A stretch of 64,000 nucleotides of DNA from Klebsiella oxytoca NBRC 105695 (GCF_001598695.1 NZ_BCZK01000001.1:682001-746000), one strand, 5' to 3'; numbered from the stretch's first letter, positions 1 through 9,752 are shown. Notes: generated from the letters alone by a model not told the origin. Numbers and translations: made by a program.

Positions 1-53
1 TCCCCGAGTGGATTGCCGGGTTTGGCTCGCTGAGCGCCACAGTGCAGAACTGA
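1..53 (+). CDS. mhpB: 3' end of 2,3-dihydroxyphenylpropionate 1,2-dioxygenase (partial)
   Basis: Only the last 16 codons before a TGA at 51-53 are in the window, reading PEWIAGFGSLSATVQN. The 'PEWIAGF' tail and the position just upstream of mhpC fit MhpB, the extradiol dioxygenase that opens the catechol ring in the phenylpropionate pathway. The assignment rests mainly on the conserved enterobacterial gene order mhpABCDFET. The rest of the gene lies to the left of the window. Confidence 0.75.
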   Translation, partial: PEWIAGFGSLSATVQN

Positions 54-70
54 ATTAACGGGAGAATATG

Positions 71-937
71 ATGAGCTACCAACCGCAAACCGAAGCCGCC
101 ACCAGCCGCTTTCTCAACGTGGAAGAGGGCGGAGAAACATTACGCATCCATTTTAATGACTGCGGCCAGGGTGACGAAACCGTGGTGATGCTGCACGGCT
201 CCGGCCCCGGAGCTACCGGCTGGGCCAACTTTAGCCGCAATATCGACCCGCTGGTGGAGGCGGGCTATCGGGTCATTCTGCTGGACTGCCCCGGCTGGGG
301 GAAAAGCGATGCTATCGTCAGTCGCGGCTCCCGCTCCGACCTGAACGCCCGGGTGCTGAAAAGCGTCATTGATCAGCTGGATATCAGCAACGTGCATTTG
401 CTGGGCAACTCGATGGGCGGACACAGCGCGGTGGCCTTTACCCTCAGCTGGCCGGAGCGCGTCGGCAAACTGGTGCTGATGGGCGGCGGAACCGGCGGCA
501 TGAGCCTGTTTACGCCGATGCCGACGGAAGGCATCAAGCTGCTGAACGGCCTGTATCGCGAACCGACCATCGAAAATCTGAAAAAGATGATGAACATCTT
601 TGTTTTCGATACCCGCGATCTGACTGACGCCCTGTTCGACGCGCGTCTCAACAATATGCTATCGCGCCGGGAGCATCTGGATAATTTCGTCAAAAGTCTC
701 GAAGCCAACCCGAAGCAGTTCCCGGACTTTAGCCCGCGTCTCGGCGAAATCCGCGCGCAGACACTGATCGTCTGGGGGCGTAACGATCGCTTCGTGCCGA
801 TGGACGCCGGGCTGCGCCTGCTGGCGGGCATTAACGGTTCTGAACTGCATATCTATCGCGACTGCGGCCACTGGGCGCAGTGGGAGCACGCGGAGAGTTT
901 TAACCAACTGGTGCTCGATTTTCTGGCACGTGCCTGA
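71..937 (+). CDS. mhpC: 2-hydroxy-6-oxononadienedioate hydrolase MhpC
   Basis: This alpha/beta hydrolase cleaves the C-C bond of the ring-fission product made by MhpB, giving 2-hydroxypentadienoate plus succinate or fumarate. The protein is 288 residues, the family's usual length. It shows the oxyanion-hole region HGSGPG near residue 42, the nucleophile elbow GNSMGG (Ser about 114), an Asp in GRNDRF and the catalytic His in CGHWAQW. Two ATGs stand in tandem at 68 and 71. The second lies 5 nt after the GGAGA ribosome site and matches the known MSYQPQ start, so I use it. It is followed 9 nt later by mhpD in the same operon. Confidence 0.96.
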   Translation: MSYQPQTEAATSRFLNVEEGGETLRIHFNDCGQGDETVVMLHGSGPGATGWANFSRNIDPLVEAGYRVILLDCPGWGKSDAIVSRGSRSDLNARVLKSVIDQLDISNVHLLGNSMGGHSAVAFTLSWPERVGKLVLMGGGTGGMSLFTPMPTEGIKLLNGLYREPTIENLKKMMNIFVFDTRDLTDALFDARLNNMLSRREHLDNFVKSLEANPKQFPDFSPRLGEIRAQTLIVWGRNDRFVPMDAGLRLLAGINGSELHIYRDCGHWAQWEHAESFNQLVLDFLARA

Positions 938-946
938 GGAAGCCGA

Positions 947-1753
947 ATGACAACTTTATCTCTTGAACACCTGGCGCAACGGTTGCGTGAGGCGGAAAGT
1001 CGCGGCCAGGCGATTGAACCGCTGCGATCTCTCCTCGGCGTCGACAACGCCGAAGCGGCCTATGCTATCCAGCGGATGAACGTGCAGCACCACGTGGCGA
1101 ACGGCCGCCGGGTGGTGGGACGCAAGGTGGGATTGACCCATCCTAAAGTGCAGCAGCAGCTGGGCGTTGACCAGCCGGACTTCGGCACCCTGTTTGCCGA
1201 CATGTGCTACGGCGATAACGCCAATGTGCCGTTCTCCCGGGTGCTGCAGCCGAAGGTGGAAGCCGAAATCGCCCTGGTGCTGAAACAGGATCTGCCGCAT
1301 GCCGATACCACTTTTGATGAACTGTACGCCGCCATCGACTGGGTGCTGCCGGCGCTGGAAGTGGTCGGCAGCCGTATCCGCGACTGGTCGATTGGCTTTG
1401 TCGATACGGTCGCCGATAACGCCTCCTGCGGCGTTTACGTTTTGGGCAGTCCGGCGCGGCGCCCGGATGGGCTGGATCTGAAACATTGCGTGATGCGCAT
1501 GACCCGTAACGAGGAAGAGGTCTCCAGCGGGCGCGGCAGCGAATGCCTTGGCCATCCGCTGAACGCGGCGGTGTGGCTGGCGCGCAAAATGGCCAGCCTC
1601 GGCGAGCCGCTGCGGGCGGGCGATATCGTGCTCACCGGAGCGTTAGGCCCGATGGTGGCGATTACCGCCGGCGATCGTTTTATCGCCCATATCGACGGTT
1701 TAGGTTCAGTGGCGGCGACCTTTGTCGCCGAAGAGGAACAGCGTGATGAGTAA
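947..1753 (+). CDS. mhpD: 2-keto-4-pentenoate hydratase MhpD
   Basis: MhpD adds water to 2-hydroxypenta-2,4-dienoate to give 4-hydroxy-2-oxovalerate, the substrate of MhpE. The 268-residue protein belongs to the fumarylacetoacetate-hydrolase-like hydratases. Acidic residues in [10 protein letters not shown] and ALEVVGSRI are where the family binds its divalent metal. An AGGAAG ribosome site precedes the ATG. The last 8 bases, including the stop, overlap the start of mhpF, which suggests translational coupling. Order and length match E. coli mhpD. Confidence 0.96.
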   Translation: MTTLSLEHLAQRLREAESRGQAIEPLRSLLGVDNAEAAYAIQRMNVQHHVANGRRVVGRKVGLTHPKVQQQLGVDQPDFGTLFADMCYGDNANVPFSRVLQPKVEAEIALVLKQDLPHADTTFDELYAAIDWVLPALEVVGSRIRDWSIGFVDTVADNASCGVYVLGSPARRPDGLDLKHCVMRMTRNEEEVSSGRGSECLGHPLNAAVWLARKMASLGEPLRAGDIVLTGALGPMVAITAGDRFIAHIDGLGSVAATFVAEEEQRDE

Positions 1754-2696
1754 ACGTAAAGTCGCCATTATCGGCTCCGGCAATATCGGCACCGATTTAA
1801 TGATCAAAATTCTGCGCCACGGGCAGCACCTGGAGATGGCGGTGATGGTCGGCATCGACCCTGAGTCCGACGGCCTGGCCCGCGCCCGGCGTATGGGCGT
1901 CGCCACCACCCACGAGGGCGTTGGCGGGCTGATGCAGATGGCGGAATTCGCCGATATCGATGTGGTTTTTGACGCCACCAGCGCCGGGGCGCACGTGAAA
2001 AACGACGCCGCGTTGCGGGAAGCCAAACCGGGGATCCGCGTGATCGACCTGACCCCAGCGGCCATCGGCCCGTACTGCGTGCCGGTGGTCAATCTCGAGG
2101 CCAATCTTGCCGAGGGTAACGTCAATATGGTGACCTGCGGCGGCCAGGCCACTATCCCGATGGTGGCGGCGGTATCCAGAGTGGCAAAAGTGCACTATGC
2201 AGAGATCGTCGCCTCGATTGCCAGCAAATCTGCCGGTCCGGGGACGCGCGCTAACATTGATGAATTTACCGAAACCACCTCGCAGGCCATTGAGAAAGTG
2301 GGCGGCGCGGCGAAAGGCAAAGCGATTATCGTGCTGAATCCGGCGGAGCCGCCGCTGATGATGCGCGATACCGTTTATGTCCTGAGCGAAGCGGCATCGC
2401 AGCAGGCGGTTGCCGAGTCGATCGCCGAGATGGCGGCGGCGGTGCAGGCCTATGTGCCGGGATATCGCCTGAAGCAGCAGGTGCAGTTTGAGGTGATCCC
2501 GGAAGATAAACCGGTGAATCTGCCGGGCGTCGGCCGCTTCTCCGGCCTGAAAACGGCGGTTTACCTCGAGGTCGAAGGGGCGGCGCACTATCTGCCCGCT
2601 TACGCGGGTAACCTCGATATTATGACGTCGGCGGCGCTGGCGACGGCGGAAAAAATGGCCCAGGCGATGAATGACGCAGCGGGAGAGGCAGCATGA
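1746..2696 (+). CDS. mhpF: acetaldehyde dehydrogenase (acylating) MhpF
   Basis: MhpF oxidises the acetaldehyde released by MhpE to acetyl-CoA with NAD+ and CoA; in the family the two enzymes form a channelling complex. The 316-residue protein begins with a Rossmann fold (GSGNIGTD at about 9-16) and carries the catalytic cysteine in VTCGGQA near residue 132. A longer reading frame opens at a TTG at 1722, but the ATG at 1746 has an AGAGGAA ribosome site 9 nt upstream and gives the usual N-terminus, so I chose it. It overlaps mhpD by 8 nt and mhpE by 4 nt. Confidence 0.96.
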   Translation: MSKRKVAIIGSGNIGTDLMIKILRHGQHLEMAVMVGIDPESDGLARARRMGVATTHEGVGGLMQMAEFADIDVVFDATSAGAHVKNDAALREAKPGIRVIDLTPAAIGPYCVPVVNLEANLAEGNVNMVTCGGQATIPMVAAVSRVAKVHYAEIVASIASKSAGPGTRANIDEFTETTSQAIEKVGGAAKGKAIIVLNPAEPPLMMRDTVYVLSEAASQQAVAESIAEMAAAVQAYVPGYRLKQQVQFEVIPEDKPVNLPGVGRFSGLKTAVYLEVEGAAHYLPAYAGNLDIMTSAALATAEKMAQAMNDAAGEAA

Positions 2697-3709
2697 ACGG
2701 CAAAAAACTCTATATCTCCGACGTGACTCTGCGCGACGGGATGCACGCGATTCGCCATCAATACTCACTCGACAATGTACGCCAGATTGCCCGGGCGCTG
2801 GATAGCGCGGGAGTGGATTCAATCGAAGTCGCCCACGGCGACGGCCTGCAGGGTTCCAGCTTTAACTACGGCTTCGGCGCGCACAGCGACCTGCAGTGGA
2901 TTGAAGCGGCGGCGGAGTCGGTCAGCCAGGCGAAGATCGCGACTTTACTGCTTCCCGGCATCGGTACCCTGCATGACCTGAAAAATGCGTATCAGGCAGG
3001 CGCGCGGGTGGTGCGCGTGGCCACCCACTGCACCGAGGCGGATGTTTCCGCGCAGCATATCGCCTTCGCCCGCGAGCTGGGCATGGACACCGTCGGCTTC
3101 CTGATGATGAGCCATATGACCACTCCGGAGCAGCTGGCGCAGCAGGCGCTGAAAATGGAATCCTACGGCGCGACCTGTATCTACGTTGTCGATTCCGGCG
3201 GGGCGATGAATATGCGCGATATTCGCGATCGTTTCCGCGCCCTGAAATCGGTGCTGAAGCCGGAAACCGCCACCGGGATGCACGCACACCATAACCTGAG
3301 CCTCGGCGTCGCCAACTCCATCGCCGCGGTGGAAGAGGGCTGCGACCGCATCGACGCCAGCCTGGCGGGGATGGGCGCCGGTGCGGGCAACGCGCCGCTG
3401 GAGGTGTTTATCGCCGCCGCCGATAAGCTCGGCTGGAATCATGGCACCGATCTGTATGCCCTGATGAACGCCGCCGATGAGCTGGTGCGCCCGCTGCAGG
3501 ATCGCCCGGTGCGGGTTGACCGCGAAACGCTGGCGCTGGGCTATGCCGGGGTTTACTCCAGCTTTCTGCGCCACAGCGAAGTGGCCGCCGAGCGCTACGG
3601 CCTGAGCGCGGTGGATATCCTCGTCGAACTGGGCAAACGGCGGATGGTGGGCGGTCAGGAGGATATGATCGTCGACGTCGCGCTGGACCTGCTCAATCGT
3701 CATCAATAA
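2693..3709 (+). CDS. mhpE: 4-hydroxy-2-oxovalerate aldolase MhpE
   Basis: MhpE splits 4-hydroxy-2-oxovalerate into pyruvate and acetaldehyde, the last carbon-splitting step of the pathway. The 338-residue HMGL-like TIM-barrel protein shows the TLRDGMHA motif near its start, where the metal-binding Asp lies, and the HAHHN metal-ligand motif near residue 200. The ATG overlaps the mhpF stop (ATGA), consistent with co-translation and physical partnership of the two enzymes. GAGAGG lies just upstream as a ribosome site. Confidence 0.96.
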   Translation: MNGKKLYISDVTLRDGMHAIRHQYSLDNVRQIARALDSAGVDSIEVAHGDGLQGSSFNYGFGAHSDLQWIEAAAESVSQAKIATLLLPGIGTLHDLKNAYQAGARVVRVATHCTEADVSAQHIAFARELGMDTVGFLMMSHMTTPEQLAQQALKMESYGATCIYVVDSGGAMNMRDIRDRFRALKSVLKPETATGMHAHHNLSLGVANSIAAVEEGCDRIDASLAGMGAGAGNAPLEVFIAAADKLGWNHGTDLYALMNAADELVRPLQDRPVRVDRETLALGYAGVYSSFLRHSEVAAERYGLSAVDILVELGKRRMVGGQEDMIVDVALDLLNRHQ

Positions 3710-3783
3710 AAGCAACGCGCGGCTGGCAACGTATCAGCCGCCATTTACCTGCTCCGCTTGTCCGGATATCGCAAAGGTACCCT

Positions 3784-4980
3784 ATGACCCAAACAACGAC
3801 TGCAAGCAATTCGCGCCTGATGTTAACCGTCGGGCTCTGTTTTATGGTGGCCCTGATGGAAGGGCTGGATCTCCAGGCGGCGGGCATCGCCGCCGTCGGC
3901 ATGGCGCAGGCGTTCGCGCTGGATAAAATGCAGATGGGCTGGATTTTCAGCGCCGGGATCCTCGGCCTGCTGCCCGGCGCGCTGGTGGGCGGCATGCTGG
4001 CGGATCGCTACGGCCGCAAGCGAATTCTGCTCGGCTCGGTGCTGCTCTTCGGCCTGTTCTCAATCGCCACCGCGCTGGCATGGAATTATCCGACGCTGCT
4101 GCTGGCGCGCCTGTTAACCGGCGTCGGGCTTGGCGCGGCGCTGCCGAATCTGATTGCTTTAACCTCCGAGGCCGCGGGTCCTCGTTTTCGCGGCAGGGCG
4201 GTCAGCCTGATGTACTGCGGCGTGCCCATCGGCGCGGCGCTGGCGGCGGCGTTGGGCTTTTTCGGCCTTGCCGCGGCCTGGCAAACGGTGTTCTGGGTCG
4301 GCGGTATCGTTCCGCTGCTGCTGGTGCCATTATTGATGCGCTGGCTGCCGGAATCGCAGGCGTTTCGGCGCAGCGCACAGGGCGTGCCGCTACGCACGCT
4401 CCTTGCGCCGGGCAACGCCGCCGCTTCTCTGCTCCTGTGGTTGTGCTATTTCTTTACGCTGCTGGTGGTCTATATGTTGATCAACTGGTTGCCGATGCTG
4501 TTAGTTGGCCAGGGATTCAGCCCCAGCGAGGCGGCGGGGGTGATGTTTGTCCTGCAGTTCGGCGCCGCCTGCGGGACGTTGCTGCTGGGGGCGCTGATGG
4601 ATAAGCTCAGTCCGCTATGGATGTCGCTGCTAATTTATATCGGCATGCTGGCGTCGCTGCTGGCCCTGGGAACCGCGTCCTCGCTGACCGCAATGCTCTT
4701 CTCCGGCTTTGTCGCCGGCCTGTTTGCCACCGGCGGCCAGAGCGTGCTGTATGCGCTGGCTCCGCTGTTCTATCGCACCGAAATCCGCGCCACGGGCGTG
4801 GGAACGGCGGTGGCGATTGGCCGTCTCGGCGCGATGAGCGGTCCGCTGCTGGCTGGCAAAATGCTGGCGCTGGGCACCGGCACCGTCGGGGTGATGGCGG
4901 CGTCCGCCCCCGGCATTCTGCTGGCGGGCGTGGCGGTGTTCTGGCTGATGAGCCGACAAAAGCGCGCCGCGCTGGCCTGA
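3784..4980 (+). CDS. mhpT: 3-(3-hydroxyphenyl)propionate MFS transporter MhpT
   Basis: This 398-residue inner-membrane major facilitator is predicted to import 3-(3-hydroxyphenyl)propionate by proton symport. About 12 hydrophobic segments are visible. The signature loop between helices 2 and 3 reads GGMLADRYGRKR (about residues 67-78), and the first helix has the MEGLDLQAAG motif of aromatic acid/proton symporters. The gap from mhpE is 74 nt with no terminator seen, so it is probably the last gene of the mhp operon. A repeat-rich spacer follows. Confidence 0.93.
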   Translation: MTQTTTASNSRLMLTVGLCFMVALMEGLDLQAAGIAAVGMAQAFALDKMQMGWIFSAGILGLLPGALVGGMLADRYGRKRILLGSVLLFGLFSIATALAWNYPTLLLARLLTGVGLGAALPNLIALTSEAAGPRFRGRAVSLMYCGVPIGAALAAALGFFGLAAAWQTVFWVGGIVPLLLVPLLMRWLPESQAFRRSAQGVPLRTLLAPGNAAASLLLWLCYFFTLLVVYMLINWLPMLLVGQGFSPSEAAGVMFVLQFGAACGTLLLGALMDKLSPLWMSLLIYIGMLASLLALGTASSLTAMLFSGFVAGLFATGGQSVLYALAPLFYRTEIRATGVGTAVAIGRLGAMSGPLLAGKMLALGTGTVGVMAASAPGILLAGVAVFWLMSRQKRAALA

Positions 4981-4992
4981 GCATTTTCGTTT

Positions 4993-5093
4993 ATTCCCGG
5001 GGACGGCGCGGTAAACCCGCGCCTTGCCCGGGCTACCGGCCCGCAGCAGTTTGTTGCTTGTAGCCCGGCTAAGCGCAGCGCGAGCCGGGGCGC
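4993..5093. repeat. intergenic GTAGCCCGG-type palindromic repeats
   Basis: The spacer holds two imperfect palindromes. One is bounded by TCCCGGGGA and TTGCCCGGGCTACC (about 4994-5037). The other starts GTAGCCCGGCTAAGCGCAG (5060) and ends GAGCCGGGG. The same core occurs in at least four other intergenic stretches of this window, so this is a dispersed family resembling REP/BIME elements. It also offers stem-loops that could end mhp transcription. Confidence 0.7.
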
Positions 5094-5164
5094 TGTCCTT
5101 CGCCTTGCGCATCTCTCTACTTTGGCATAGGTTAAATCATCATCCATTGATTCTTCCTGGCATC

Positions 5165-5902
5165 ATGTCTTTTACCTCCCGCTTACTGAGCACTATCCCC
5201 GGCATCCGGTATGCCTTTCTCGACGTCCATGAAACCGCCGCCTTTCCCTATAGCGAAATGGCGCCAGTTAAACTGGTTCACAGCAACATCGTGCATGAGT
5301 ATCTGGCGCCGCAGGCGGAGCGACCCCATGCCGATGCGATGTTTACCGCCCTCAGCGGGCAAAAGATAGGGGTAGTGACCGCCGACTGTCTGCCGCTGCT
5401 GATGGCGTCGCGCGATGGGCGCTATATTTGTAGCGTCCACGCAGGCTGGCGCGGCGCGGCCAGCGGAATTATTGAAAATAGCCTGGCGTTGTTTCAGCGT
5501 TATCACGTCGCCCCGCAAGATCTGGTGGTGGTGAGCGGGCCGCATATTCACGCCTGCTGCTACGAAGTCACCGCCGACTTCTATCAGGCTCTGCTGGCAA
5601 TGCCCGCAGGCGAGCTGGCAAAGCGCCATCGGGAGCAGCTCTTCCTGCCCCATCAGGCGGCGTCAGTGGGGGAGCAGGCGCAAGCGACCGCTGACGACAA
5701 TGTCTGGTTCGATCTGCGGGCCTTTGCCCATCTCCTGCTGCGCAGCGCGGGGGTGCCGGAAGAAAACATGGAGTGGCTGGGGAGCTGTACCTACTGCACG
5801 CCGCAGCTGCTGGGGTCGTTTCGTCGGCGCACGCATTTCCCGGCGCCGAAGTCATTTCAGTACTCATGGATCATGCGCGAACCTGATAGTGCGGGCCGAT
5901 GA
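5165..5902 (+). CDS. YfiH/laccase-domain (multicopper polyphenol oxidase-like) protein
   Basis: The 245-residue protein belongs to the YfiH/DUF152 family. Members have been variously described as polyphenol oxidases, purine nucleoside phosphorylases and a peptidoglycan editing factor. Visible motifs are TADCLPL (72-78), HAGWRG (92-97) and GPHIHACCYEV; the Cys/His residues in these are the family's metal site. An upstream reading frame extends through repeat sequence from 5024, but the ATG at 5165 begins the conserved region. The gene sits away from the usual yfiH context, so it may be a second, paralogous copy. Its physiological substrate is not evident here. Confidence 0.85.
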   Translation: MSFTSRLLSTIPGIRYAFLDVHETAAFPYSEMAPVKLVHSNIVHEYLAPQAERPHADAMFTALSGQKIGVVTADCLPLLMASRDGRYICSVHAGWRGAASGIIENSLALFQRYHVAPQDLVVVSGPHIHACCYEVTADFYQALLAMPAGELAKRHREQLFLPHQAASVGEQAQATADDNVWFDLRAFAHLLLRSAGVPEENMEWLGSCTYCTPQLLGSFRRRTHFPAPKSFQYSWIMREPDSAGR

Positions 5903-5982
5903 GACGAAATGATATTTGATGATGTGTAACATCGGCGGGCGTTTGCTATCTCTGCACTCCTTCAAACAAGGAGGATTGCAAA

Positions 5983-7386
5983 ATGAAATTGAACCCGTTC
6001 GCTTTAACTCTTGCGCCGCTGCTGGCCGCCGGCGCGTTTTCTGCTCATGCCGGCCCGCAGGCCCACGTGGTCTGCGCTTATCACCATACGTTGGGCGATG
6101 ACGCCATTATGATGTTCGGCAAACCGAATCAGGCTATGTGGCATGATTTTTTTGGCAACACCCATACTGACGCAGTGTCGACCTATCAGACGCTGCGCGA
6201 CCAGCCGGAAACCACCTGCGATAACAAAGCCGACAGCTCCGCCTACTGGGCGCCATCGCTGAAGCTGCCTGACGGTCAGGTGGTCGCGCCGGCTTATCAA
6301 AAAACCTACTACCAGACCAGCAAAGTCGAACAGCATCCGCTGCATCCGTTCCCGGCCGGTCTCGAACTGCTGGCGGGCGATCATCACGGTTCTGCTCCCA
6401 GTTCGCGCATTACCTTTCTCTGCGCCAACGGCAATGGCTATACCAATAAGGCCGATCAGATTTGCGGGCTGCGCAAAGCGGGGGATGCGGTACAGTTTAA
6501 TATCGGTATCCAGTTCCCCAACTGCTGGGATGGCGTCAACCTGAAACCGACGCACGGCCACAGTAACGCGACATACGACGTCAATGGCGCCTGTCCAGGC
6601 GATTACCCGGTGAAAATTCCGACCGTAAACATGAACGTGGCATACGTTCTGCCGCAGATAAAAACGCTGGATACGGCAAAAATTCAGCTTTCAATGGATC
6701 CGGTCATGGACGGCGACAAGCGTCAAGAGCGCTGGGGCAGCATCTATACGGCGCACGCGGATTTCATGAACGGCTGGACGGTTGAGGCAGCGCACTATAT
6801 GACCGAGCGCTGCATGAATAAGGGGATCGACTGCGGTAGCGCGGTGCCTTATGGCTTCTCCACGGTAGAGGAGAACGCGCTGGTGGACAGCACCGAGCCG
6901 ACGGTGACCCATGCCGCTCCGGAAAATCTGGTGGTCAGCGATAACTGGAAAAACGGCGGGCGCACGCATAACCCGGAAACCATGACGCTGGTGAAATTCC
7001 CGATCCCGCCGCTGCCGCAGGGACAGGACGCTTCGCTGTTTAAATATCAGTTGCGGATCTACGGTGGAAAAGTGGAAACCAACGGCGCGGATCAGATTTT
7101 TCTCTATCCGGCGAGCAACGACTGGAGCGCAAACAGCGTGACCTGGAATCATCGTCCGTCCTGCAACTACAGCTCTGATGGGGTTCTGTATCTTAATTCA
7201 AAGCGTGAATACCGGACGATCGATGTTGATAAAGCGGTGCGCAAGGCGCTGGCTGAGGGCAAATCCGAGATCTCGTGGTATATCGGCGGAGACCGTCAGG
7301 GCAACCGCTATCATTTCGATCCCGCGGGGTCGCAGCAGGAGCCGATGCTGATGCTGATGGGCTTTAAAAATACGCCGGAGATCTGA
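5983..7386 (+). CDS. secreted DUF1996 domain protein with DNRLRE-like C-terminus
   Basis: The 467-residue protein has a clear Sec signal peptide (hydrophobic core 6-18, likely cleavage after FSAHA at about 23). Residues about 30-270 show DUF1996 hallmarks: a HDFFGNTH segment, FPNCWDG, and LKPTHGHSN. From about 290 the segment contains SVTWNHRP and TIDVDKAV, resembling the DNRLRE/CBM96-like beta-sandwich of extracellular proteins. A good AAGGAGG ribosome site precedes the ATG. DUF1996 is better known from fungi and actinobacteria. Function is unknown; extracellular carbohydrate or wall binding is only an inference. It stands alone, between a YfiH-like gene and repeats. Confidence 0.8.
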   Translation: MKLNPFALTLAPLLAAGAFSAHAGPQAHVVCAYHHTLGDDAIMMFGKPNQAMWHDFFGNTHTDAVSTYQTLRDQPETTCDNKADSSAYWAPSLKLPDGQVVAPAYQKTYYQTSKVEQHPLHPFPAGLELLAGDHHGSAPSSRITFLCANGNGYTNKADQICGLRKAGDAVQFNIGIQFPNCWDGVNLKPTHGHSNATYDVNGACPGDYPVKIPTVNMNVAYVLPQIKTLDTAKIQLSMDPVMDGDKRQERWGSIYTAHADFMNGWTVEAAHYMTERCMNKGIDCGSAVPYGFSTVEENALVDSTEPTVTHAAPENLVVSDNWKNGGRTHNPETMTLVKFPIPPLPQGQDASLFKYQLRIYGGKVETNGADQIFLYPASNDWSANSVTWNHRPSCNYSSDGVLYLNSKREYRTIDVDKAVRKALAEGKSEISWYIGGDRQGNRYHFDPAGSQQEPMLMLMGFKNTPEI

Positions 7387-7396
7387 TCGCAGCTAT

Positions 7397-7570
7397 ACCC
7401 CGGGAGCAGAGTGCAGTGCGGCATAATTTCCCGGAGGCGATGCTGCGCATCTGTCCGGGCTACGGGATGGCAGATGGCGGTGAACCTGTAGCCCGGGCAG
7501 GCGCTTAGCGCCGCCCCCGGGAGCAGAGTACAGGGGCCCGTAGCCCCGCTAAGCGCAGCGCGAGCGGGGG
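7397..7570. repeat. cluster of intergenic palindromic repeats
   Basis: The spacer between two convergent genes is filled with GC-rich palindromes: CCCCGGGAGCAGAGT, GAGGCGATGCTGCGCATCTG ending in CCGGGCTAC, GTAGCCCGGGCAGGCGCTTA ending in CCCCCGGGAGCAGAGTA, and a final CGTAGCCCCGCTAAGCGCAG. The segment GAGGCGAT-CTGCGCATCTGT recurs almost unchanged at 29571-29592. This is the same family as at 4993, 16928, 29566 and 42221. Confidence 0.7.
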
Positions 7571-7573
7571 AAA

Positions 7574-9154
7574 TCACAATACCGTAAACCCGTGCGTACC
7601 ATCGCGCGCCAGCTGTTCAACCAGGCCGAACTCCCAGTCGAGGTAGGCCTGCATTGCCGCCGGGGAGTTATCGGTACCTTCATATGGGCGCTGATAGCGA
7701 TCGCTGCGCGGCGTCGCCAGATGCGTCTCGCCATGCTCCAACGCCAGTCCGGCATCAATCCACGCCAGGGTGCCGCCGCTCAGCAGCTGCACCGGTTTAC
7801 CGGTTAAAGCCGCTACCTCCGGCACTGCGTAGCGGGCCAGCAGGCTGCTGCCGCAGGTGACAACGTAACGTTCTCCTTGCGGTATCACCTCCAGCGCCTG
7901 GCGCAGCTGCGAACGAACCAGCCAGTAAGCGCCCGGGATATGCCGGGCGACATAGTTGGCGCTGGTGGTGAAGTCCAGCACCACGGTGCCGGGTACCCGC
8001 AGCTGTTCCGCTAACTGCTGTGGCGAAATCTCCTCCGCCTGCGGCCCCGGCGGTACTTTGGCCGCGGGGGTACCGCGCTCGCTAAAGTCTTCAGGGCGCG
8101 CATCATTTAACACCGCCACTTCCCACCCCATCTGCGCCAGCCAGGACGCCGTTATCGGCGCGCGTATCGCGTCATCGGCAATCAGCACAATCCGCGCTCC
8201 GCGCACGCTGGCGAAATGGTCGGTTTCCTGCACCAGCTGCCCGCCGGGCGCGCTAACGCTCAGCGGCAGATGGCCTGCGGCGTACTCCTCCGGGCTGCGA
8301 ACGTCAAACAGGTAAGTCGTACGCGCGGGCTGCCGCAGCCAGCGCTGAAGGGTTGCGGTGTCTATAAAGGCGACGCCGGCGCGCTCCGCCAGCTGTCTCA
8401 CCGCCGTCGCGCGTTCGACTGAGGCGCGAAAATCGGCATCGTAGCGGCGCTGCTGGCCGCGCTCAAGGTCAAGCCCGGCTAAGGTCCAGCCGATGGTGCC
8501 GTTGCGCAGCGCGTAGACCGGATTGGGCAAACCGGCGTTGCGCAGCGACTGCGTGCCGATAATACTGCGCGTGCGCCCCGCGCAGTTGACGATCACCGTC
8601 GCCTGCGGTGACGGAATCAGGCCCTCGATGCGCAGCGCCAGCTCCCCGCCGGGCACGCTGATGCTGCCGGGAATATTCATGGTGTGATACTCATCGAAAC
8701 GGCGCGCGTCGACGACCACCACCTCCTGTTGACCCTCGAGCAGCGCCTTCACTTCCCCGGCGCTCAGCGAGGGGGTATGCCGCTCGCTCTCTACCAGCTC
8801 GCCGAACGCTTTACTCGGCGAATTCACGTCCTGAAACAGCTCCCCGCCGCTGCGTTGCCACCCCGAGAGGCCGCCTTCCAGCAGCGCGACATCCTGATAA
8901 CCCCAGCTCTGCAGGCGCTCGACGGCCCGCTCCGCCAGACCTTCGCCGCCGTCATAGACGGTAATCGGCGTCGTCAGGCGCGGCACGCGTCGAAAAACAT
9001 CCAGCTCCATTTTGCTGAGCGGCAGATTAGCGGCAAACAGCGGATGGCTGCGGGCAAAGTCGGCCTCTTCGCGAACATCGATCAGCGCCAGCTCCGCGCC
9101 GTCAAGCAGCGCCTGGCGCAGCTGAGCGGTCGGGCGATAAGAACAGATGGGCAT
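7574..9154 (-). CDS. four-domain rhodanese sulfurtransferase
   Basis: The 526-residue cytoplasmic protein contains four rhodanese-like domains in tandem (about 10-105, 130-235, 265-355, 375-470). Only domains 2 and 4 keep the catalytic cysteine: CAGRTR with Cys191 and CGSSLL with Cys434. Domain 1 has Asp at that place (VYDGGEG) and domain 3 also Asp (IADDAIR), so these are probably structural or regulatory. The ATG at 9154 has an AAAGGATA ribosome site and lies 1 nt after the thiol dioxygenase stop, so the two genes are co-transcribed. It likely moves sulfane sulfur or sulfite formed during breakdown of an organic thiol. The exact substrate is unknown. Confidence 0.88.
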   Translation of the reverse strand: MPICSYRPTAQLRQALLDGAELALIDVREEADFARSHPLFAANLPLSKMELDVFRRVPRLTTPITVYDGGEGLAERAVERLQSWGYQDVALLEGGLSGWQRSGGELFQDVNSPSKAFGELVESERHTPSLSAGEVKALLEGQQEVVVVDARRFDEYHTMNIPGSISVPGGELALRIEGLIPSPQATVIVNCAGRTRSIIGTQSLRNAGLPNPVYALRNGTIGWTLAGLDLERGQQRRYDADFRASVERATAVRQLAERAGVAFIDTATLQRWLRQPARTTYLFDVRSPEEYAAGHLPLSVSAPGGQLVQETDHFASVRGARIVLIADDAIRAPITASWLAQMGWEVAVLNDARPEDFSERGTPAAKVPPGPQAEEISPQQLAEQLRVPGTVVLDFTTSANYVARHIPGAYWLVRSQLRQALEVIPQGERYVVTCGSSLLARYAVPEVAALTGKPVQLLSGGTLAWIDAGLALEHGETHLATPRSDRYQRPYEGTDNSPAAMQAYLDWEFGLVEQLARDGTHGFTVL

Positions 9155-9155
9155 A

Positions 9156-9752
9156 TTAATTATCCTTTGAGAGATCCCAGATATTGGGCAAGTGGCGATT
9201 GGAGTAACCGGAGACAAAAGGTTTGACGAGGCCTTCCGGGGTATAGACCGCGCGCCTGACGCCGCCGATATTGCCGCCGTAAACGTGAATACTGATCGAG
9301 ACGCTATCCGCGAGGGCGTTGCTCACCCGGTGAATATCGCCATCGCGGGAAGAGACTTTTTCTACTTCACCAGGGGAGAGGCGTTCGGCAACGCCGCTGA
9401 CCACCGGCTGGCCGCGCTCGTCCAGGCGGTAGCGCTGATTCTCCTCCGCGCCGCGCAGCATGCCGATGGCGCCCCACACCCGATGATCGTGAATCGGCGT
9501 CGATTGCCCAGGCCCCCAGACGAAGCTGACGATGGAAAATCGCTGTCCGGAATCGGCATGCAGTAGATACTGCTGATAGTGGTGGGGGTGCGGCAGGGTG
9601 TACTCTTCCGGCAGCCAGTCATCTTTTTTTACCAGCGTGGCCAGGCGCTGAGCCACGGCGTCAAGCAGGGCTGGCTCATCGGCAAATTCGCGATGCAGGG
9701 CATCAAGGTCCTGAATAAACTGGCGTAATTTTTCCACTCGCGGTGCGGTCAT
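9156..9752 (-). CDS. cysteine dioxygenase-family thiol dioxygenase
   Basis: This 198-residue cupin belongs to the cysteine dioxygenase family, which adds O2 to a thiol to make a sulfinate using a 3-His ferrous iron site. The three histidines are visible: HDH at 88 and 90 within TPIHDHRVWG, and His141 in DGDIHRVSN. Bacterial members act on cysteine, 3-mercaptopropionate or mercaptosuccinate, and I cannot tell which applies. An AGGAAG ribosome site precedes the ATG. It is first in a two-gene operon with the rhodanese and diverges from the LysR gene at 9860. The reaction would yield a sulfinate whose sulfur then passes to the rhodanese or to sulfite. Confidence 0.88.
   Translation of the reverse strand: MTAPRVEKLRQFIQDLDALHREFADEPALLDAVAQRLATLVKKDDWLPEEYTLPHPHHYQQYLLHADSGQRFSIVSFVWGPGQSTPIHDHRVWGAIGMLRGAEENQRYRLDERGQPVVSGVAERLSPGEVEKVSSRDGDIHRVSNALADSVSISIHVYGGNIGGVRRAVYTPEGLVKPFVSGYSNRHLPNIWDLSKDN

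Noticed and set aside
1797-2822. 341-residue minus-strand frame opposite mhpF and mhpE
   Set aside because: His/Arg-rich composition of an antisense shadow in GC-rich DNA; the plus strand encodes well-known enzymes with full motifs.
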